A stretch of 64,000 bases of DNA from Filosporella fistucella (taxonomy: Eukaryota > Ascomycota > Leotiomycetes > Helotiales), in the NCBI GenBank assembly GCA_030077755.1, contig JAQJZZ010000019.1, positions 1,252,501-1,316,500 on the forward strand. Reading direction: 5' to 3'. A program made the position numbers and the translations under genes. A model generated the notes under the pieces. That model did not search any database, was not told the DNA's origin, and saw nothing but the letters and a program-made list of their open reading frames with translations. The stretch's first letter is position 1. The number at the start of each line of letters is the position of its first letter. Of this stretch, positions 34,317-47,100 are shown piece by piece.

Positions 34317-35487
34317 CTATAGCTCTACTACCACCTTGCCTGCACTGACGCCTCCCTTCAATTTCTGCAACGCATCCTGGATATACTCTAATCCCTTCCC
34401 AACCACGATAGGTTTTGGTTGACACTGTAGCTTCCCAGACTCTAGTGCAGGCGTTATATAATTCTCAAAAATTGGTATTGACACATCATTGACGGAGAAA
34501 ATCATGCTAGCATTAACATTTTCAGGTGGGTTTGGTGGAGGCGGGTGCGAGCAGACCAGATGGCCGCCTCCCAACGAAGCTAAGATGGCAAGGTCAACAG
34601 GATAGGTTTCTGGGGTGGCGATGGCATCAAAGATACCAATGAAATCAAACCCAGATTTTTTCACTGCCGCGACGACTTTGGCTACGATCTCGGAATCTTT
34701 GCGGTCGAAGGATTCGGCTGCACCACAGCGTTGACTGAGCTCGAAGTTGTGTGCACCAGTAATTGCCAAAACATTTACACCTGCTGCTGTGGCAAGCTGA
34801 GTTGCGATGGATCCTACTGTCGACGAGCCGCCATATATTATGAGGGTTTTGCCGGAGGGGGTAGCTGGTTGCTGAGCTGATGGATATGGAAGGCCAACGA
34901 GTGGGAGCGGAACGCCAGGCATCACCTCACCAGGTTTTTGGAGGAAAAGGGCACATGCTGCTGCTCCCACGGCTAAAGGTATGACAACTCCTTCAGTGAA
35001 GGAAATAGAATCAGGGAGAATGGATGCTCGGTTTTCCCGAACAATAGTGTACAGGGCGAAAGCTCCGTCTTCGGGGCGGCCGGTGACTAGAGTCATGCCA
35101 TGTCTATAGAAATGATGTGTGTCAGCTAGAGTGTTTTCAATGTAGATAGATGGGTATATCCTTTTTGAAGAGAGTGAAAAGGACAAAAAGCATATGAGTT
35201 TGTATATATCATCGGACTCACCCAATGACACGATCACCTTTCTTAAAACGCTTGACATCAGGACCAACGGCATAGACTATACCAGCAACATCATTTCCAA
35301 TGACAGCAGGAAACTGCTTCACGAAGACACCTGCCTCTAACATCCAGTTGTCGACTCCATTCATTGCCACGGCAGCATTTTGAATGGCAAGCTCGCCAGC
35401 TTGAGGTGTGGGCATTGGGGCATCACGAATCTCGAGAGGAGTGTCGGGCTGGTTCAGCCATGCGGCTTTGTTATTTGGTGATGCCAT
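34317..35487 (-). CDS. zinc-binding oxidoreductase-like MDR enzyme (CipB type)
   Basis: Two exons (complement of 34317-35103, 35222-35487), 350 residues. An MDR fold without zinc-ligand Cys: N-terminal G-N-D-V-A-G-I-V and the loop FKKGDRVIG, then the cofactor-binding YGGSSTVGSIATQLA near residue 170. This belongs with fungal quinone/enoyl-reductase-like proteins, which reduce activated double bonds or quinones with NADPH. The intron (35104-35221, 118 nt) is long but has good ends. No cluster partner is evident. Confidence 0.85.
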
Positions 35488-36276
35488 AATTTTATTTGAC
35501 CTGGAGATTGCTGTGTTCCTAGCTCTGCGCTGGTTGTTAAGCGGATTTCAAGTGAAGTTGGGCTCGAGATGAACGAAGTAACACCCCTTTATAACCATTC
35601 CCTTCTCTGCCCTGCCGTGTTAAATCAGTGAGATTACAAATCTGCAGGAAGTTAACAGTAAAAGAGTCCCCATAACCCGATCCAATCCAGTCCATTCCAG
35701 AAGGAGCGATGCATGTCAGATTTACGATATGAGGATGGATACGCTATGTACAGCTAAGTGTAACTATTCACGTCGCTCAATTGAGCAGTATATCTCCCAT
35801 TGGTGGAGAGCTCGGAATTCTCTGGGACTAAACCGTATCCAAATATGATCCGATGTTCTGAACGAAAGAGGTGGATTCTTGTTGGCGGAATGTACCTGTA
35901 CAGGTAGGAGTACTTGTACAGTCATTTCGGCGGGTACGGTACCTGTCTAGGCAAGTAGGTAGGAAAAGTACCTTGTATGAGTTAGATGGAGACATCTTGA
36001 CTGAAGTGCAGGTTAATATACATACACATGATTGGCTCGTAAAGCTTCGACCAATGAGAGATTCATTTCCTATTTGAGGAAGGTGGCTAACACTTACTCC
36101 GTACAGTACCTACAGGACAGGCGAGACAGGGTAGCGGGTCATAGTTATCCCGGCCGTGCGATGGAGTACGTAGGTATTTCGACAGTTCAATCTCCACCTA
36201 GCTACTTACCTTACATACCAACTGATAATAAGGTAATCTCAAATTTCAACTATCTTAGGTACCGTACGTATATTTT
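35488..36276. other. intergenic with dense GTAC/TACCT words
   Basis: 789 bp between divergent genes. 35880-35975 and 36095-36265 are packed with GTACCT, TAGGTAGG and TTGTACAG words. No credible gene. Confidence 0.45.
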
Positions 36277-37894
36277 ATGATGGAGAAAGCTTTTCAATTT
36301 GTGGACGGTAGTGGTGAAGTGGATAGGTCTACGCGAAAATTGATGCGTAGCCATGTTATGAAGGGTAAGAATGCAGGAAAGACACTCAATCGCCGTTCAA
36401 GGATGGAACTGGGAGGTACAGGCACAAATAAGGGTACGCATACATATGTCACACGGCAGCCACCATGTGGCGCTGCAGCTATTGGTTTCCCAATACCCAA
36501 CAAGAAAATTTTGGAGCGGAACAATCTGGAAAGAAACGAATTGGGACCAGTGCTAAGGGATATTGGGAGCGTTGTGCAGACTTTCCACTTCCCTGTGGAA
36601 CTTGGCAAGAGTTCCTTGAATAGTATCAATCATTGTAAGTGAGGCTGCCTGCCACCGAATGTCTGAATGAATCTCGCTACTAAATCAATACCGAATCATA
36701 AGTTTTCATGTTCATAACAGAGAAGATGTATCCTTCTGAGCTGCGCCTCTCATCTTATGGGTATAGATACGATTGGCTTTTGACAACCTTTATAGATGAA
36801 GACGGTATATATGAATCGTATGCACGTGTCCGAACTTGGCTAATTCGGCGGGAAGCATCGCATTGCAGTCTAGCACTGATGGCATCAACCAATGAATTTT
36901 TTACCAACGGCGGCGTCAGTTCACCTAAGGCGTTGTCCTATCTTTCCAAAACTCTTTCCCTGGTGATACGAAGGATGCAAGGCGATAAAGCTCTCTCCGA
37001 CTCCACCCTGTGCATGGTCATGATGCTTATCCTTCAAGAGCAAATCAGGCATGAAAAGACTTCACAAATACATTACGAAGGATTACGGAGAATGATCCAA
37101 CTTCGCGGTGGAATTGCTCAACTTGAGAGCTGCCCCACACTCTCACTGAAAATATCCAAGTAAGAACATCACTTTCATGCGCTCGATGGTTATCTAATCT
37201 CTTATGGGTTCTCAGGATGGATATACTTTACGCCCTTCGATATGGGGAACCATTATTCTTTTTCCGAGATCACATGCCTGAAGTTCGAGATAACCTAACT
37301 TCAGTTGGTTTCAACTTCGCTTCTATTTCAGCAGCCACAGATTATCAAATCGACGGGGTAGACATGTATCTTCAAAGAATCCTCCTCGATGTCACAAGCG
37401 TTGCTGCCCTATTCAACCATCCTCCTACTGGATACACCTTAGATCTCAATACATTTCTAGAGATAGTGATATCTATATGCTGTCGTCTTATAAGATTCGG
37501 ATCACTACAAAGTCCCAAACCTAAATCTAAAAGGGACGCGGTATATCATATTGGGTTATTGACATTCATGACAACATTGTTCATGCAGTGGGATCATCGT
37601 CGGGTCAAAGCATACGAATCAATCTCTCAACGCCTTAAGGACATTCTTGAGGATGGATTAGACGCCAAAGACAATGATTTGATTATATGGCTTCTCTTCG
37701 TCTCGAGTCTTTGGTTTCCTACCAAAAGCGGAGATTGGCTCATTTTGAAAATAAAAACAACAACTGCACATTCAAATATTAATAGCTGGTCGGCTGTTCT
37801 TGACAAAATTTGCAAGTATCCCTGGATATATTCCCTACATGATCAAACAGGTCGTAGGGTATGGGAGCTTGTGCAAGGGAACCTGGTGGGGTGA
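36277..37894 (+). CDS. fungal-specific transcription-factor-like protein (fungal_trans_2 type)
   Basis: Three exons (36277-36634, 36703-37159, 37216-37894), 497 residues. The N-terminus has the segment FQFVDGSGEVDRSTRKLMRS followed by HVMKGKNAGK, common at the start of this large fungal family. No Zn2Cys6 motif is present. The C-terminal 350 residues are helical, with paired hydrophobic repeats as in PF11951-like regions. Family members are assumed to be nuclear regulators, but many lack a DNA-binding domain and are uncharacterised. ATG 36280 is an equally good start. Confidence 0.75.
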
Positions 37895-38109
37895 TTGTGG
37901 TAATTACGCGGCGGGGTAGAGGAAAGGGGTTCGCTTAAGCTTTCTACGAGGACGAGTAAAAGCGGGAAGACGAGACTGTGTGCTGAAGCTGATGCTGTGG
38001 CCAGTCATATTTTCGAAAGCAGACAAAGTCTATGGAATCACAGTTCGGAATCAAAAATAGAAATATTATATTGTAAAGCTTTGAGTGTTCCAGGAGGTTC
38101 CAGGAATAT

Positions 38110-39272
38110 TTAAGCCCCCGCCCCCGCCTTCGCCTCAATTTCAAGCAACTGCCTCGCCAAATCTACAAATGTCTCCTCTTGATTTCTGAAACTCATGTCA
38201 AGAACACGTTTGGCTTTCTCATTACTACAATCGTATGCGTTAGCAGGCAGAGAGTCTGTGCCAGGTTCCCCAATTGGAGTCCTTTCCGACAAGGCAGGGA
38301 TGAATTTTCGCAACAGGTCGGATATATATTGTGATGAGATTTGACCAGCGTTGATGATGAACCGTTGGCCTGATGCTTCAGGAATTAGAGCAGCTTTGAT
38401 ATGAGCCTGTGCAAGGTCCTGTTGGTAACCTATTAGTTCTAAAATTACCAGCCCAAAAGTGGTTGGTTCTTACTCTGACATCAGTGTAGACATGCATCCC
38501 ATTTGGAGGCAGCTCTGCATCTTTTTTAGAATCAACGAATAGTCTGTATATTCGAGAATTTGATTCGTTAAGCTCGCTCGGGCTGGATATAGAATGTCGA
38601 ATTGGTCCGTACACCATGGGCGGGGTCAACGTTACGAGGTCGAAGTTCGGCATCTCATTGGTTACAAACTCCCATGCTGTTGAGGATCAACAAAGTGATG
38701 ATATAGTAGCAAATTGTCCAAAAACACCAACCTGCTTTCTCAGCAAACTTCTTGCTGGCTTGATAACCTGAATTCTGCGTTCCAGTAAGTGCCCCCTCCC
38801 AGGTAGTCGGATTCCAGTCCTCCTCAGTATAAATTTTCTTTGGCGTGTCTGGTGTCAAAGGAGCCGAAAAATCCACAATAGCGGCACAACTACTTGTAAT
38901 AACAACTCTCTTCACACTTGGCGCGTTCTTCTTCACTGATTCTAAGATCTCTAATGTTCCTTTGATCGCTGGATCAAGAAATTCTTTGTTACTCGATATT
39001 ACTCGGTACAGGAAAGGCGATGCGGTATGTATGACGATGTCGAAAGGAGGTGTAGACTTGACTGCCTCATCAAAAGCTCCTGGCGATGTAATATCTGGAA
39101 CAATTCCGGTGTCGAGGAGTGAGCCGTAGTTTGGGAAATCTGATAGGACTTGGTGCGCTTTGGCTTGGCTGCGAACGATTGCCCTAACTGAGAAACCTTT
39201 GCAAAGGAGTTGCTCAAGTACGTGGGAGCCAACGAAACCGTTGGACCCAGTAAGTAAAATTCTTTTTGCCAT
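38110..39272 (-). CDS. NAD(P)-dependent aldehyde/ketone reductase (GRE2/DFR-like, extended SDR)
   Basis: Three exons (complement of 38110-38418, 38474-38676, 38732-39272), 350 residues. Starts MAKRILLTGSNGFVGSHVLE, the GxxGxxG cofactor motif of extended SDRs. Substrate side: VIHTASPF, then the Ser region ITSSCAA and catalytic YQASK. Relatives reduce methylglyoxal, cinnamoyl-type aldehydes or dihydroflavonols with NADPH. The Met seven codons upstream (39293) is possible but adds nothing conserved. Its neighbours are a quinone-oxidoreductase-like gene and a tannase, which would suit plant-phenolic metabolism. Confidence 0.87.
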
Positions 39273-39854
39273 TATTCTTGTCAATCGATGCAAGATAAAA
39301 TTCGTCGATCCAAATCCAAGGGGTTCTTTTGTCTTTCTGTGACAAGTCTAAGTCTAGAGGATTTGTCGATTTATATGTCATCGGATATACATTATTTCCA
39401 AAAAAAACACAGCGCGACTTATATATTCAATTCCTTATTCCCGTCCTTGCCATGTCCATTAGATGTGAGGAAGTTCAACGAATCGTAGGCAAAAAGAAGC
39501 GAGCATGCCCACTTTTTGGGCATGTAAGCCATGCAGGGTAAGCAAAACCGAAAGCTCATTGATACATGCACATGCATGGACGATTAATCATCAACAATAA
39601 GCCTCAGTAACATCCTAAGTATGACGCGTTTTACGCCATTGCGACTTGAATGCGGTTCGTCCTGAGGTCATAGTAGATTTTTTATGAACATTGAACAGGG
39701 CAGGCATTCCGAAAACTTTCGTGGATTAGGAAGATCACGGCGCGGATTATCATGAGGTCGGAAAATATGTTTGGAGCAAATGTATATAAGACATAACATG
39801 TGCCACAAACGACTCACAAGTATACATACAAATAAAGAAGATGAGCTAAATGAT
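39273..39854. other. divergent intergenic region
   Basis: 582 bp between the reductase and quinone-oxidoreductase-like starts. No gene seen. Confidence 0.4.
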
Positions 39855-41027
39855 ATGGAAAAGACAATGCGCGCAGTCGGTAAAGCTCCTTTTCATTCCC
39901 ATAAATAAATGCTAATAGTTTCAGACATCAAAGGAGGCAAAGGCCCCATCTCATCCCTCTTCCTTAATCTCTCAATCCCAAAACCTCGACCCTCATGTTC
40001 ACAAGCGCTCATTAAAATCCATTCATTTGGCATCAATCGTATGGATCTCATGCAGCGTGAAGGGAAATACAACGTTCCTCCACAAGCAGGTCCGATTCTT
40101 GGCGTTGAGTTTTCTGGCTGGGTTGAGGAACTGGGTGAAGGCGACACTGGAGATTTCAAGATTGGAGATGAGGTATTCGGTCTAGCTTATGGAGGTGATG
40201 TCTCATACTCGCAGTATATTCATCGGCAAATTAACAGATTACAGGGTCGTACGCAGAATGTTTAGTAACGTCAACGAAGATGTTGATTCACAAGCCGAAG
40301 GAAATTTCTTGGATTGAAGCTGCAGGTATCCCTGAGGTAAACATAACCTGATCTGATTCACGGTATATACAAGTTAGAGAGAAAAGGAGCTGACAACACG
40401 TAGACATGGATCACTGCAACACAAGCTCTGCAACTAGTTGGGTGTTTCAAACCAGGCGATAACGTTCTCTGGCATGCAGGTGCATCTTCAGTCTCAATAG
40501 CCGGTATTCAACTAGCTAAAGCTAATGGAGCACGAAAAATATTCGTCACCGCGGGCTCAGACGAGAAAGTTGAGTTCTGTAAATCAATTGGTGCAACCTC
40601 TGGGTTCAATTACAATACAGAGGACTGGGTAAATGGTATCTTGAAAGCTACAGATGGTCATGGTGTAGATGTTATTATTGACTTCATTGGTGGTGCCTAT
40701 TCAGCCAAGAATCTTGAGGTTGCTGCCATCGATGGGCGGATCGTGCAGTTGGCAAGTCTTGGGGGCTCAAAGCTTGCTGCTGGCCTCGACATTGGACTTC
40801 TCGAGAACAAGAGGTTGCGATGGGAAGGGAGTAGGCTGAGGAGTCGAGATCTGGAGTATCAGAGCAGATTGAGAGATTTGCTGGTAGAATTTACCCTGCA
40901 AAAGTTCATAGACGGTACTTTCAAGGTACCTATAGAGCGAGTGTTCTCATGGCGGGAGATTCAAAGTGCACATGAGCTGCTAGAGAGCAATGCATCGAAA
41001 GGGAAGATCATTTGTTCTGTCGATTGA
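39855..41027 (+). CDS. quinone oxidoreductase (PIG3/QOR-like)
   Basis: Four exons (39855-39879, 39925-40194, 40245-40336, 40404-41027), 336 residues. The N-terminal GroES-like domain has SFGINRMDLMQREGKY and GVEFSGWVEE; the Rossmann part has HAGASSVSIAGIQLAKA, the NADPH motif of the PIG3/TP53I3 group. No zinc ligands. It would transfer electrons from NADPH to quinones. The first exon is only 25 nt, supported by MRAVDI, the usual start of the family. Divergent from the GRE2-like reductase. Confidence 0.87.
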
Positions 41028-41266
41028 TGACAAGGAGAGACGGGGAAACTGCAAGCGGAATGAGGTATGTGACGCCTTATAGTCAGACTCAGTGCACCTG
41101 TATCGTCACATGTAACGTTCCCGATAAATCGTGTATTATTTAAGATACAGATTGTGCTCAAACAACAGAGAGGATATAAATGCCATAAGTCTTTATACGG
41201 CAGCATAGCTTTTCCTTTCTAACGCACTTAATGTGACGCTGCGCCAAAATATAGATTGGACTCAAA

Positions 41267-42977
41267 TCACATACAGTAGAACCCTTCGGGAGTAGTCCCA
41301 TCGTGAGTGCCATTGAAGTACTGCAGTTTAGGATAAGGACATAGGGGGCGATTCAGGGTCACCGTGGCCCCAACTGTCGTAGCATTCAAAGTTTCTGGAG
41401 CAACTCCATCTTCAACCCACTTTCGTAGTGCATCAAAGGTAGAGTCAGGATACGGCCCATTTCCTCCGAAGCAATGATTGACTCCTGGTGCCAAGAACAT
41501 CCTGTAGAAGTCATGAACCTTTGGATCTCGCGCCCAAACCGCGTCATAGTATTTCAATGTACCATTAGGCGTGATAAGAGAATCAGACTTTCTTCTAATC
41601 AGTAATTGCAGTTTCAAAAATACGCATAGCGAATGCTGGGGGATGGAGAAAGTGAAGAAAGCTTCACTTACTAGCCCATGATATCCAAGAATCTTGCCAC
41701 CACGGGATTTGTAAGCCGTCAGGTCTGGATCTCGGGTACTGATAATAGATCCATACATTTGCTCGCTAAGGTGTGCAAATCTTGAAAGCTCTTCATGAGT
41801 AAGATTACCCAAGTCCAAGCTAGCATTCTTTGCAACAAAATATCTAATCCAATCAAATCCAAGGTCCAAATCGCCTGGTATGCAAGACCCATTGGTACAT
41901 ATTGTCGATATGACTGCCGCATCAGTGATCGAACCGGTGAGAGCTGCCCCTTTGTTTATTCCATACCAAAGAGAAGAATTATCCGTTGCAATCATACCTG
42001 AGAACTATGAGTAGTGTTAGAGCAAGTATATAGAGATTGATAGAAAATGGTAGACATACAGCTGCTTGGACAGTCATCGCCGCCGAGGAAGATATCTGGC
42101 GATATAATCCATCATTGGTACAGTTGATTGTCCGCCCCACAACTGACATGACATCAAAGGTGCAATTGTTCGGGTCAGATATAATTCCGTCAACCAATCC
42201 ATCATTTCCATCGCATGCTGCAAGAACTGCTGAAGTGATGGCATCAAATTCGCAAGTAGGAGGGATCTCGGGCATTTGGTTTAGGACCCACAATGGCCAC
42301 ACGATGGCTGGAAATAACTGACCCCAGTTAATAGCCGGTGCGGAGGCCGCAATACCATCAAAAGCATCTGGAAATCTTTGTGCAAGCATCATTCCTTGTC
42401 GGCCACCTTGGGAGCAGCCGGTGAAGTAGGAATATTCTGGGGATTTTCCATAGTAACTTTTAGAGACTGCTTTGCCAATTACTGCTGCATCATTCAAAGA
42501 TATTGATGCTAAGTCTTGAAGTAGATACATGTTGACATTGCCAGCACTGAGGAGGCCCCAATTTGCTGGAGTGAAGTCGGATCCAAGGCCAGCATCGGTA
42601 GACACTGTTGAGTAACCTTCACCGATGGCGGCAGTCATTCCTCCGATGCTGGCATAAGTCAATCCTGCTTGCCATCCACCCCCTCCAACCATCTGTAAGC
42701 GGCCATTCCAAGTATCAGCTGTGGCTGGAAGCCAGACCTGAACATTGATTGTGTCGTTCTGACCAGGATGAGTGTAAGAAATGGTGACATTGCAGAAATC
42801 TGCCTCTACTACATCGACAGGGCCGTGATTAATGTAGAGTCCTGTACCAATGTATCGAGAGTAGTTTGGCACGAGCTGAGTCTCGAGGGATAGGAACTTG
42901 GCGCCAGAAAGGACTGGATAGGGTATGGCGGAGGAGGCGCAAGCCGTCTCGGCCGCTGAAACACTGAGCCCACACAT
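41267..42977 (-). CDS. tannase / feruloyl esterase family protein
   Basis: Three exons (complement of 41267-41587, 41672-42004, 42060-42977) give 523 residues from ATG 42977. The nucleophile Ser is in TGCSQGGRQG, the catalytic His with its disulfide Cys is in GVNHCFGG, and the Cys partners the Cys before the Ser, as in the CS-D-HC motif of this family. Seven or so N-glycosylation sites fit secretion. It hydrolyses ester links of gallic or hydroxycinnamic acids from plant material. No clear signal peptide follows ATG 42977; the frame is open to ATG 43061, or a first exon with the signal peptide is missing. Confidence 0.85.
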
Positions 42978-44786
42978 AACTTTTTGATCCTTCTTGGCAC
43001 AGAAAGGAAGAAGATGAGAGATTGAATGAATGAAGGTATGAAATGTGTGGATGTAGGTCAAAGTTTTACTAAAGAGCAGATGTCATGCAATATATGCAGG
43101 TGTCAACTTTAGAGACGTACTAGGTAGTGCCATGCAATGCAAACTGAGGCAGTGAAGCTGGGGTGTTCAGCACGTATTCATCTACACGATAAACGAAGCA
43201 TACAGCTAGATTCCACTTTCCACGCGAGGCAGCAGAAATTGAGTATCGATAGCGATATCCTAAAGGCAGGTTCTGGGTTGAAGTGCATACTGATGTCCCC
43301 GTGGATACCTGCTTCTGGCTTTTCTACCGAGATCTGCTGGAGGCCAATTGTGATTTGCAATCTGAAGATTGGTATACTTTCTTCCACTTAAGTCTCAACC
43401 CATTTCGATATTGCCCCACTTAATGCACAAAAAATACGCAATCTTGGGCCACCTGAGCCCATCCCAATGCTGAGTCTTTTATTTTTGTAGCGTTGTTAAT
43501 TGTGCCGGTCTACAATCACCATTGTGCTGTATTCGTATTCTCTTCTCGTATTCTCCTGCCGTATTCTCTTACCGTATTCTCTTTTCGCTTATCCTACGAG
43601 TATTGAATTCTTATGAGTTACGAAATGCCTTATATCTTTTGCTTGGATTGGTATTCGCGAAGCATCGTCTACTATAACACAGCCCCGTTTTCCCTATCAA
43701 CTGTCAATATGATATCGATCCACGTGCCCTTCAATTCTTTGCAGCTTTTCTATAGGCCTCCAACAGCTTAGACTCTAAGTATAAGTATTCAGCCTTGAAG
43801 AAAATGCTTCGCTAAAGACCTAACTAACTTGCTCATATTAACATAATTATGGAAATAGTATATAGGACTATGCAATTACAAGATTAGTACGGGTTAAAGT
43901 GAAAAAGACAATCTTTGATAAATTGAGGATAATAATATTCGTTGACACTTGTATATATTTAGCAATACAAATTCGGTAATCCTAGTAAATAGAGGCTTTC
44001 GCTCATAGAGCAGAGTAATAAATCATTCCATTCAACATCGGTAAGCGAGTCTGTTGGCGTAGATTTGTGGACTATTTGCATGTATACACGATTCGATTAA
44101 GATGTAAGTTGATTAAAGCATTTCTATGATCAACAGAAAATGGGGGTTGAATAAAACAATAATCCTTGTTATTGTATTTCAATTTGACAAGAAGTGGAAA
44201 ATTCAATCAGTCTTCACACTAGAAAATGGAACAAGAGTGCTCAAGTTGCATCATACTACATGTAGCTTGGGACACCAAAATTTTCTTTGGAAGCAGTACT
44301 AAAAACTCAAACTCTGGTTGCTCTCTCATTTATTTAAGGCATAAGTCGCCACCAGGGTACGATTGTCTCTCACGTCTTACGGCATCAAAATCGCAACCCC
44401 TTTTCAGGTGAGCACTGGCTTCGCTTCCTCCTCTGAACCTCGGGCACGACTTGAGCCATTCTCATCACGTCAGGTGATAAGCTTATTACCTTATGATACT
44501 AGGAGTTCCACATTAAGGTAAAACATCAGAATAATTACAAAAGCTACATGTTTAGATTGCAACGGTAATTGTTCCCCACTACATCATGTCTCATCACGTG
44601 ACGTGTGATTACCCCACCTGGCCATAATCTTCCGTTTGCTGTCAAACCACCAACCTGCACCACATTTGCACTGCCCACCACGCTCGATCAGTCCGTCACA
44701 TACTACATACCTACCAAACATCAAGCTACCTTCTCAATACCCACACTTAATTATACAGAAACTGTCTTATATATCTTCTCCTCAAG
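42978..44786. other. intergenic; pyrimidine-rich GTATTCTC repeat at 43531-43588
   Basis: 1.8 kb. Five imperfect GTATTCTCTT-type units at 43531-43588. The rest is AT-rich; frames at 43137-43391 and 44605-44883 are not convincing. The last 200 bp are probably the calmodulin-like promoter and 5' UTR. Confidence 0.45.
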
Positions 44787-45533
44787 ATGGCACCACAGGT
44801 TAGAAAGACCTCAATTTTACCCCGCACCTAAGCTGTTCTGCCTGCTTACATATACCAGGACTCGCAAGACACGGCGGCCCTGAAGGAGGCGTTCTCTCTC
44901 TTTGTATGTAGAACTGACCAACTTTGCCAAGACCCTCTACTGATATACTGAAATAGGACAGTGACAATGATGGTAAAGCTTTCCCCAATTTTCATTCTAG
45001 CCTTATCACGTGGCCGTAGGCAGCAACTGGAAGTGACAGGAATCTAATGCTCATCAGGGGTTATCACCAAGAGTGAACTGAGTGCCGTCATGAAATCATT
45101 GGGATTGAATGCAACCGATGCCGAAATTGAAGATATGATCAATGAGGTGGACCACGATCAGAATGGCTCAGTCGACCTTGACGGTTTGTGATATACAAAC
45201 TCTATACATTCCTTATCATTACTGACTTTAGTAGAGTTCGTCAAGATGATGACTCGTGAGACCAAGCCAGCAAACTTCGATGAGGAGATGCGTAGTGCTT
45301 TCAAAGTCTTTGACAAAGATGGCAGTGGTACCATTTCCGCTGATGAACTGTCCCGTGTCATGGTCTCCTTTGGGGAGAATCTCTCTGAGGATGAGCTCAA
45401 AATCATGCTGCAAGAGGTTGACAAGAATGGTGATGGTACAATTGATTGTGAGTTCATCCCACTTTTCCTCGTCATCACGCTAAGACCTGCCTCTTTAGAC
45501 GAAGAATTTGTCAACTTTTTCCTGACAAAGTAG
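44787..45533 (+). CDS. calmodulin-like protein, four EF hands (divergent paralogue)
   Basis: Six exons (44787-44798, 44859-44903, 44957-44972, 45058-45183, 45235-45447, 45499-45533) sum to 447 nt, 148 residues, the calmodulin length. Four EF-hand loops: [36 protein letters not shown] and [12 protein letters not shown], each with the expected acidic residues at 1, 3, 5 and 12. The central linker and many helix positions differ from the near-invariant ascomycete calmodulin, so this is a calmodulin-like paralogue, not the housekeeping gene. The 4-codon first exon and 16-nt third exon repeat the calmodulin-type pattern of very small exons. Confidence 0.9.
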
Positions 45534-46052
45534 GCGGGCAACTGAGTGAACTTTTGATGCTACGGGTTGATGATTTTGATGATGTTTTGTTATATATCCC
45601 ATAACTGAATAAGAAGATTTACTTGGTCAATTGTTCGTGCAACTCGTCATCGACCGGAGTTGGAACCATGAGGAAGCCACTGTTGGTGGACTCGATTTGT
45701 CTGGCTATCTTTCAGAATTTCATGCCATTGGTACGTTGACAACTTTCTGCTTCTTCTTTGATTATATCTGCTTTTCTATGAGATGTATTCTACACGCACT
45801 GGAATTGACCTTCCTCTGCTGGGTTGAGCTATAGGTCATATTTATTACATTATTTCTTCTCACATCATCTAGATTCATAAGCCTCGGTTTGCTGTATCTT
45901 GAGTTTACTCCTCCTTCCCTCACATTAGTCTGTTTTCATCTCTGTTTGATCCTCGCTACTTCTACGAAGATTCGCTCGCGAATACCCAACGTTTGTCTCT
46001 CCAAGTCCAAATAGACGCGACATGCAACAGATGGCCTCCTCTCCTCTTGTTA

Positions 46053-46474
46053 CTACAGAAACCTACACCCCTCGCACCATCGATGGAAGCATGGTATACC
46101 ATCAGAGTCAATATACTGACATTCTGGCTCGGGATGCTTGTTCCATGCGTGATTGCACTGTTGCTATCAGCCTTTTCGGATACGAACTTGGGAAATCGGA
46201 CGGGAAAGGTGGGTCCTACCTTGCAGCAATACCAATATGTTCGCTCTCCTACAGTCTCTTTCCTCGGCCGCCTCTGCACTTCCCCCTTTCGTCCCCTTTC
46301 GAGTTTGCCATCGCAATTATCATCTCTCTTTCGACGAAGATGAAATTGTTCACTGCCCCTCACCAAATTCTCACAACACCCACTAATCATCTGCATACAG
46401 TGAACACCCTGAGCCAAATCTTTGTCGAAATTTGGGTAGGCAGTTGAAGCTGAAGATGGTCTCGTCGTTGGCAT
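46053..46474 (-). CDS. small protein with one WxCCxC...CxHxxCxxC module
   Basis: Two exons (complement of 46053-46157, 46220-46474) give about 119 residues. Exon 1 ends YWYCCK; exon 2 begins with Cys and continues CNHAWNKHPEPECQYIDSDG and then PCFHRWCEGCRFL before the stop. Pattern: W-x-C-C-x-C, about 20 residues, C-x2-H-x2-C-x2-C, then the chain ends. The residues suit a zinc site. The N-terminal 80 residues are basic and low in complexity, and a further intron there cannot be excluded. The same module occurs twice in the gene at 51096-51552. Function unknown. Confidence 0.5.
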
Positions 46475-47100
46475 GATCAAAATCATTAGCAAGGTTTGAT
46501 ATCTGTGACAGATTTGCCAAGCTAGGGTGAATGAGGCTTAAAGTGGGATGAATGGTGGGTAAAGCGTGGATGATGTCCAATAGGTGGAAATGCTGTTGCC
46601 AAGGAGCTGGGGTGATGTGGGGTACGATGGTATTGTATGGGAAGAGATGTTTGTTGAATAGGAAAATCTGTTGCTGTTAAGATACCGATATATATCATTC
46701 AAGTATTGGGTTTGTAGTTTGCGTTTGGTTTTTGGTTACGTCGTGAGATTTTAGATGGGGAGATGGTGGAGTGATTAGGGTATATATTGAGACATTCTCA
46801 GTTTCCCACACTATAATGTTTCAATTATTACTTTTGCCCAATGCAATGAGGAATTCAAAAAAGATCGGATGAATCTCGTTATGCTAATCTGGATGGGGTG
46901 CTGCTTGAGCAGCGCCTCAGTAGTCGAGTTTGAAATACGTAATGTCAGGACGAGGGAATGCATGTCTGATACAGAGAGTAAAGGAGGGCAATACTCACCT
47001 CGGCGGAGGTATAAAGACCTATACCATAATGAAATTCTTCCTTCGATGCAACTCCATAAGTAAGTTATCATATTAATTCATTATTTGGTTAATTTCCCAC
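46475..47100. other. intergenic
   Basis: 626 bp; no gene supported. The first part may hold a 5' exon or UTR of the Cys-module gene. The 519 bp at 45534-46052 on its other side are likewise empty apart from presumed UTRs. Confidence 0.35.

Noticed and set aside
45993..46447. Plus-strand open frame with a hydrophobic stretch
   Set aside because: It is antisense to the Cys-module gene, whose spliced module is repeated elsewhere in the window.
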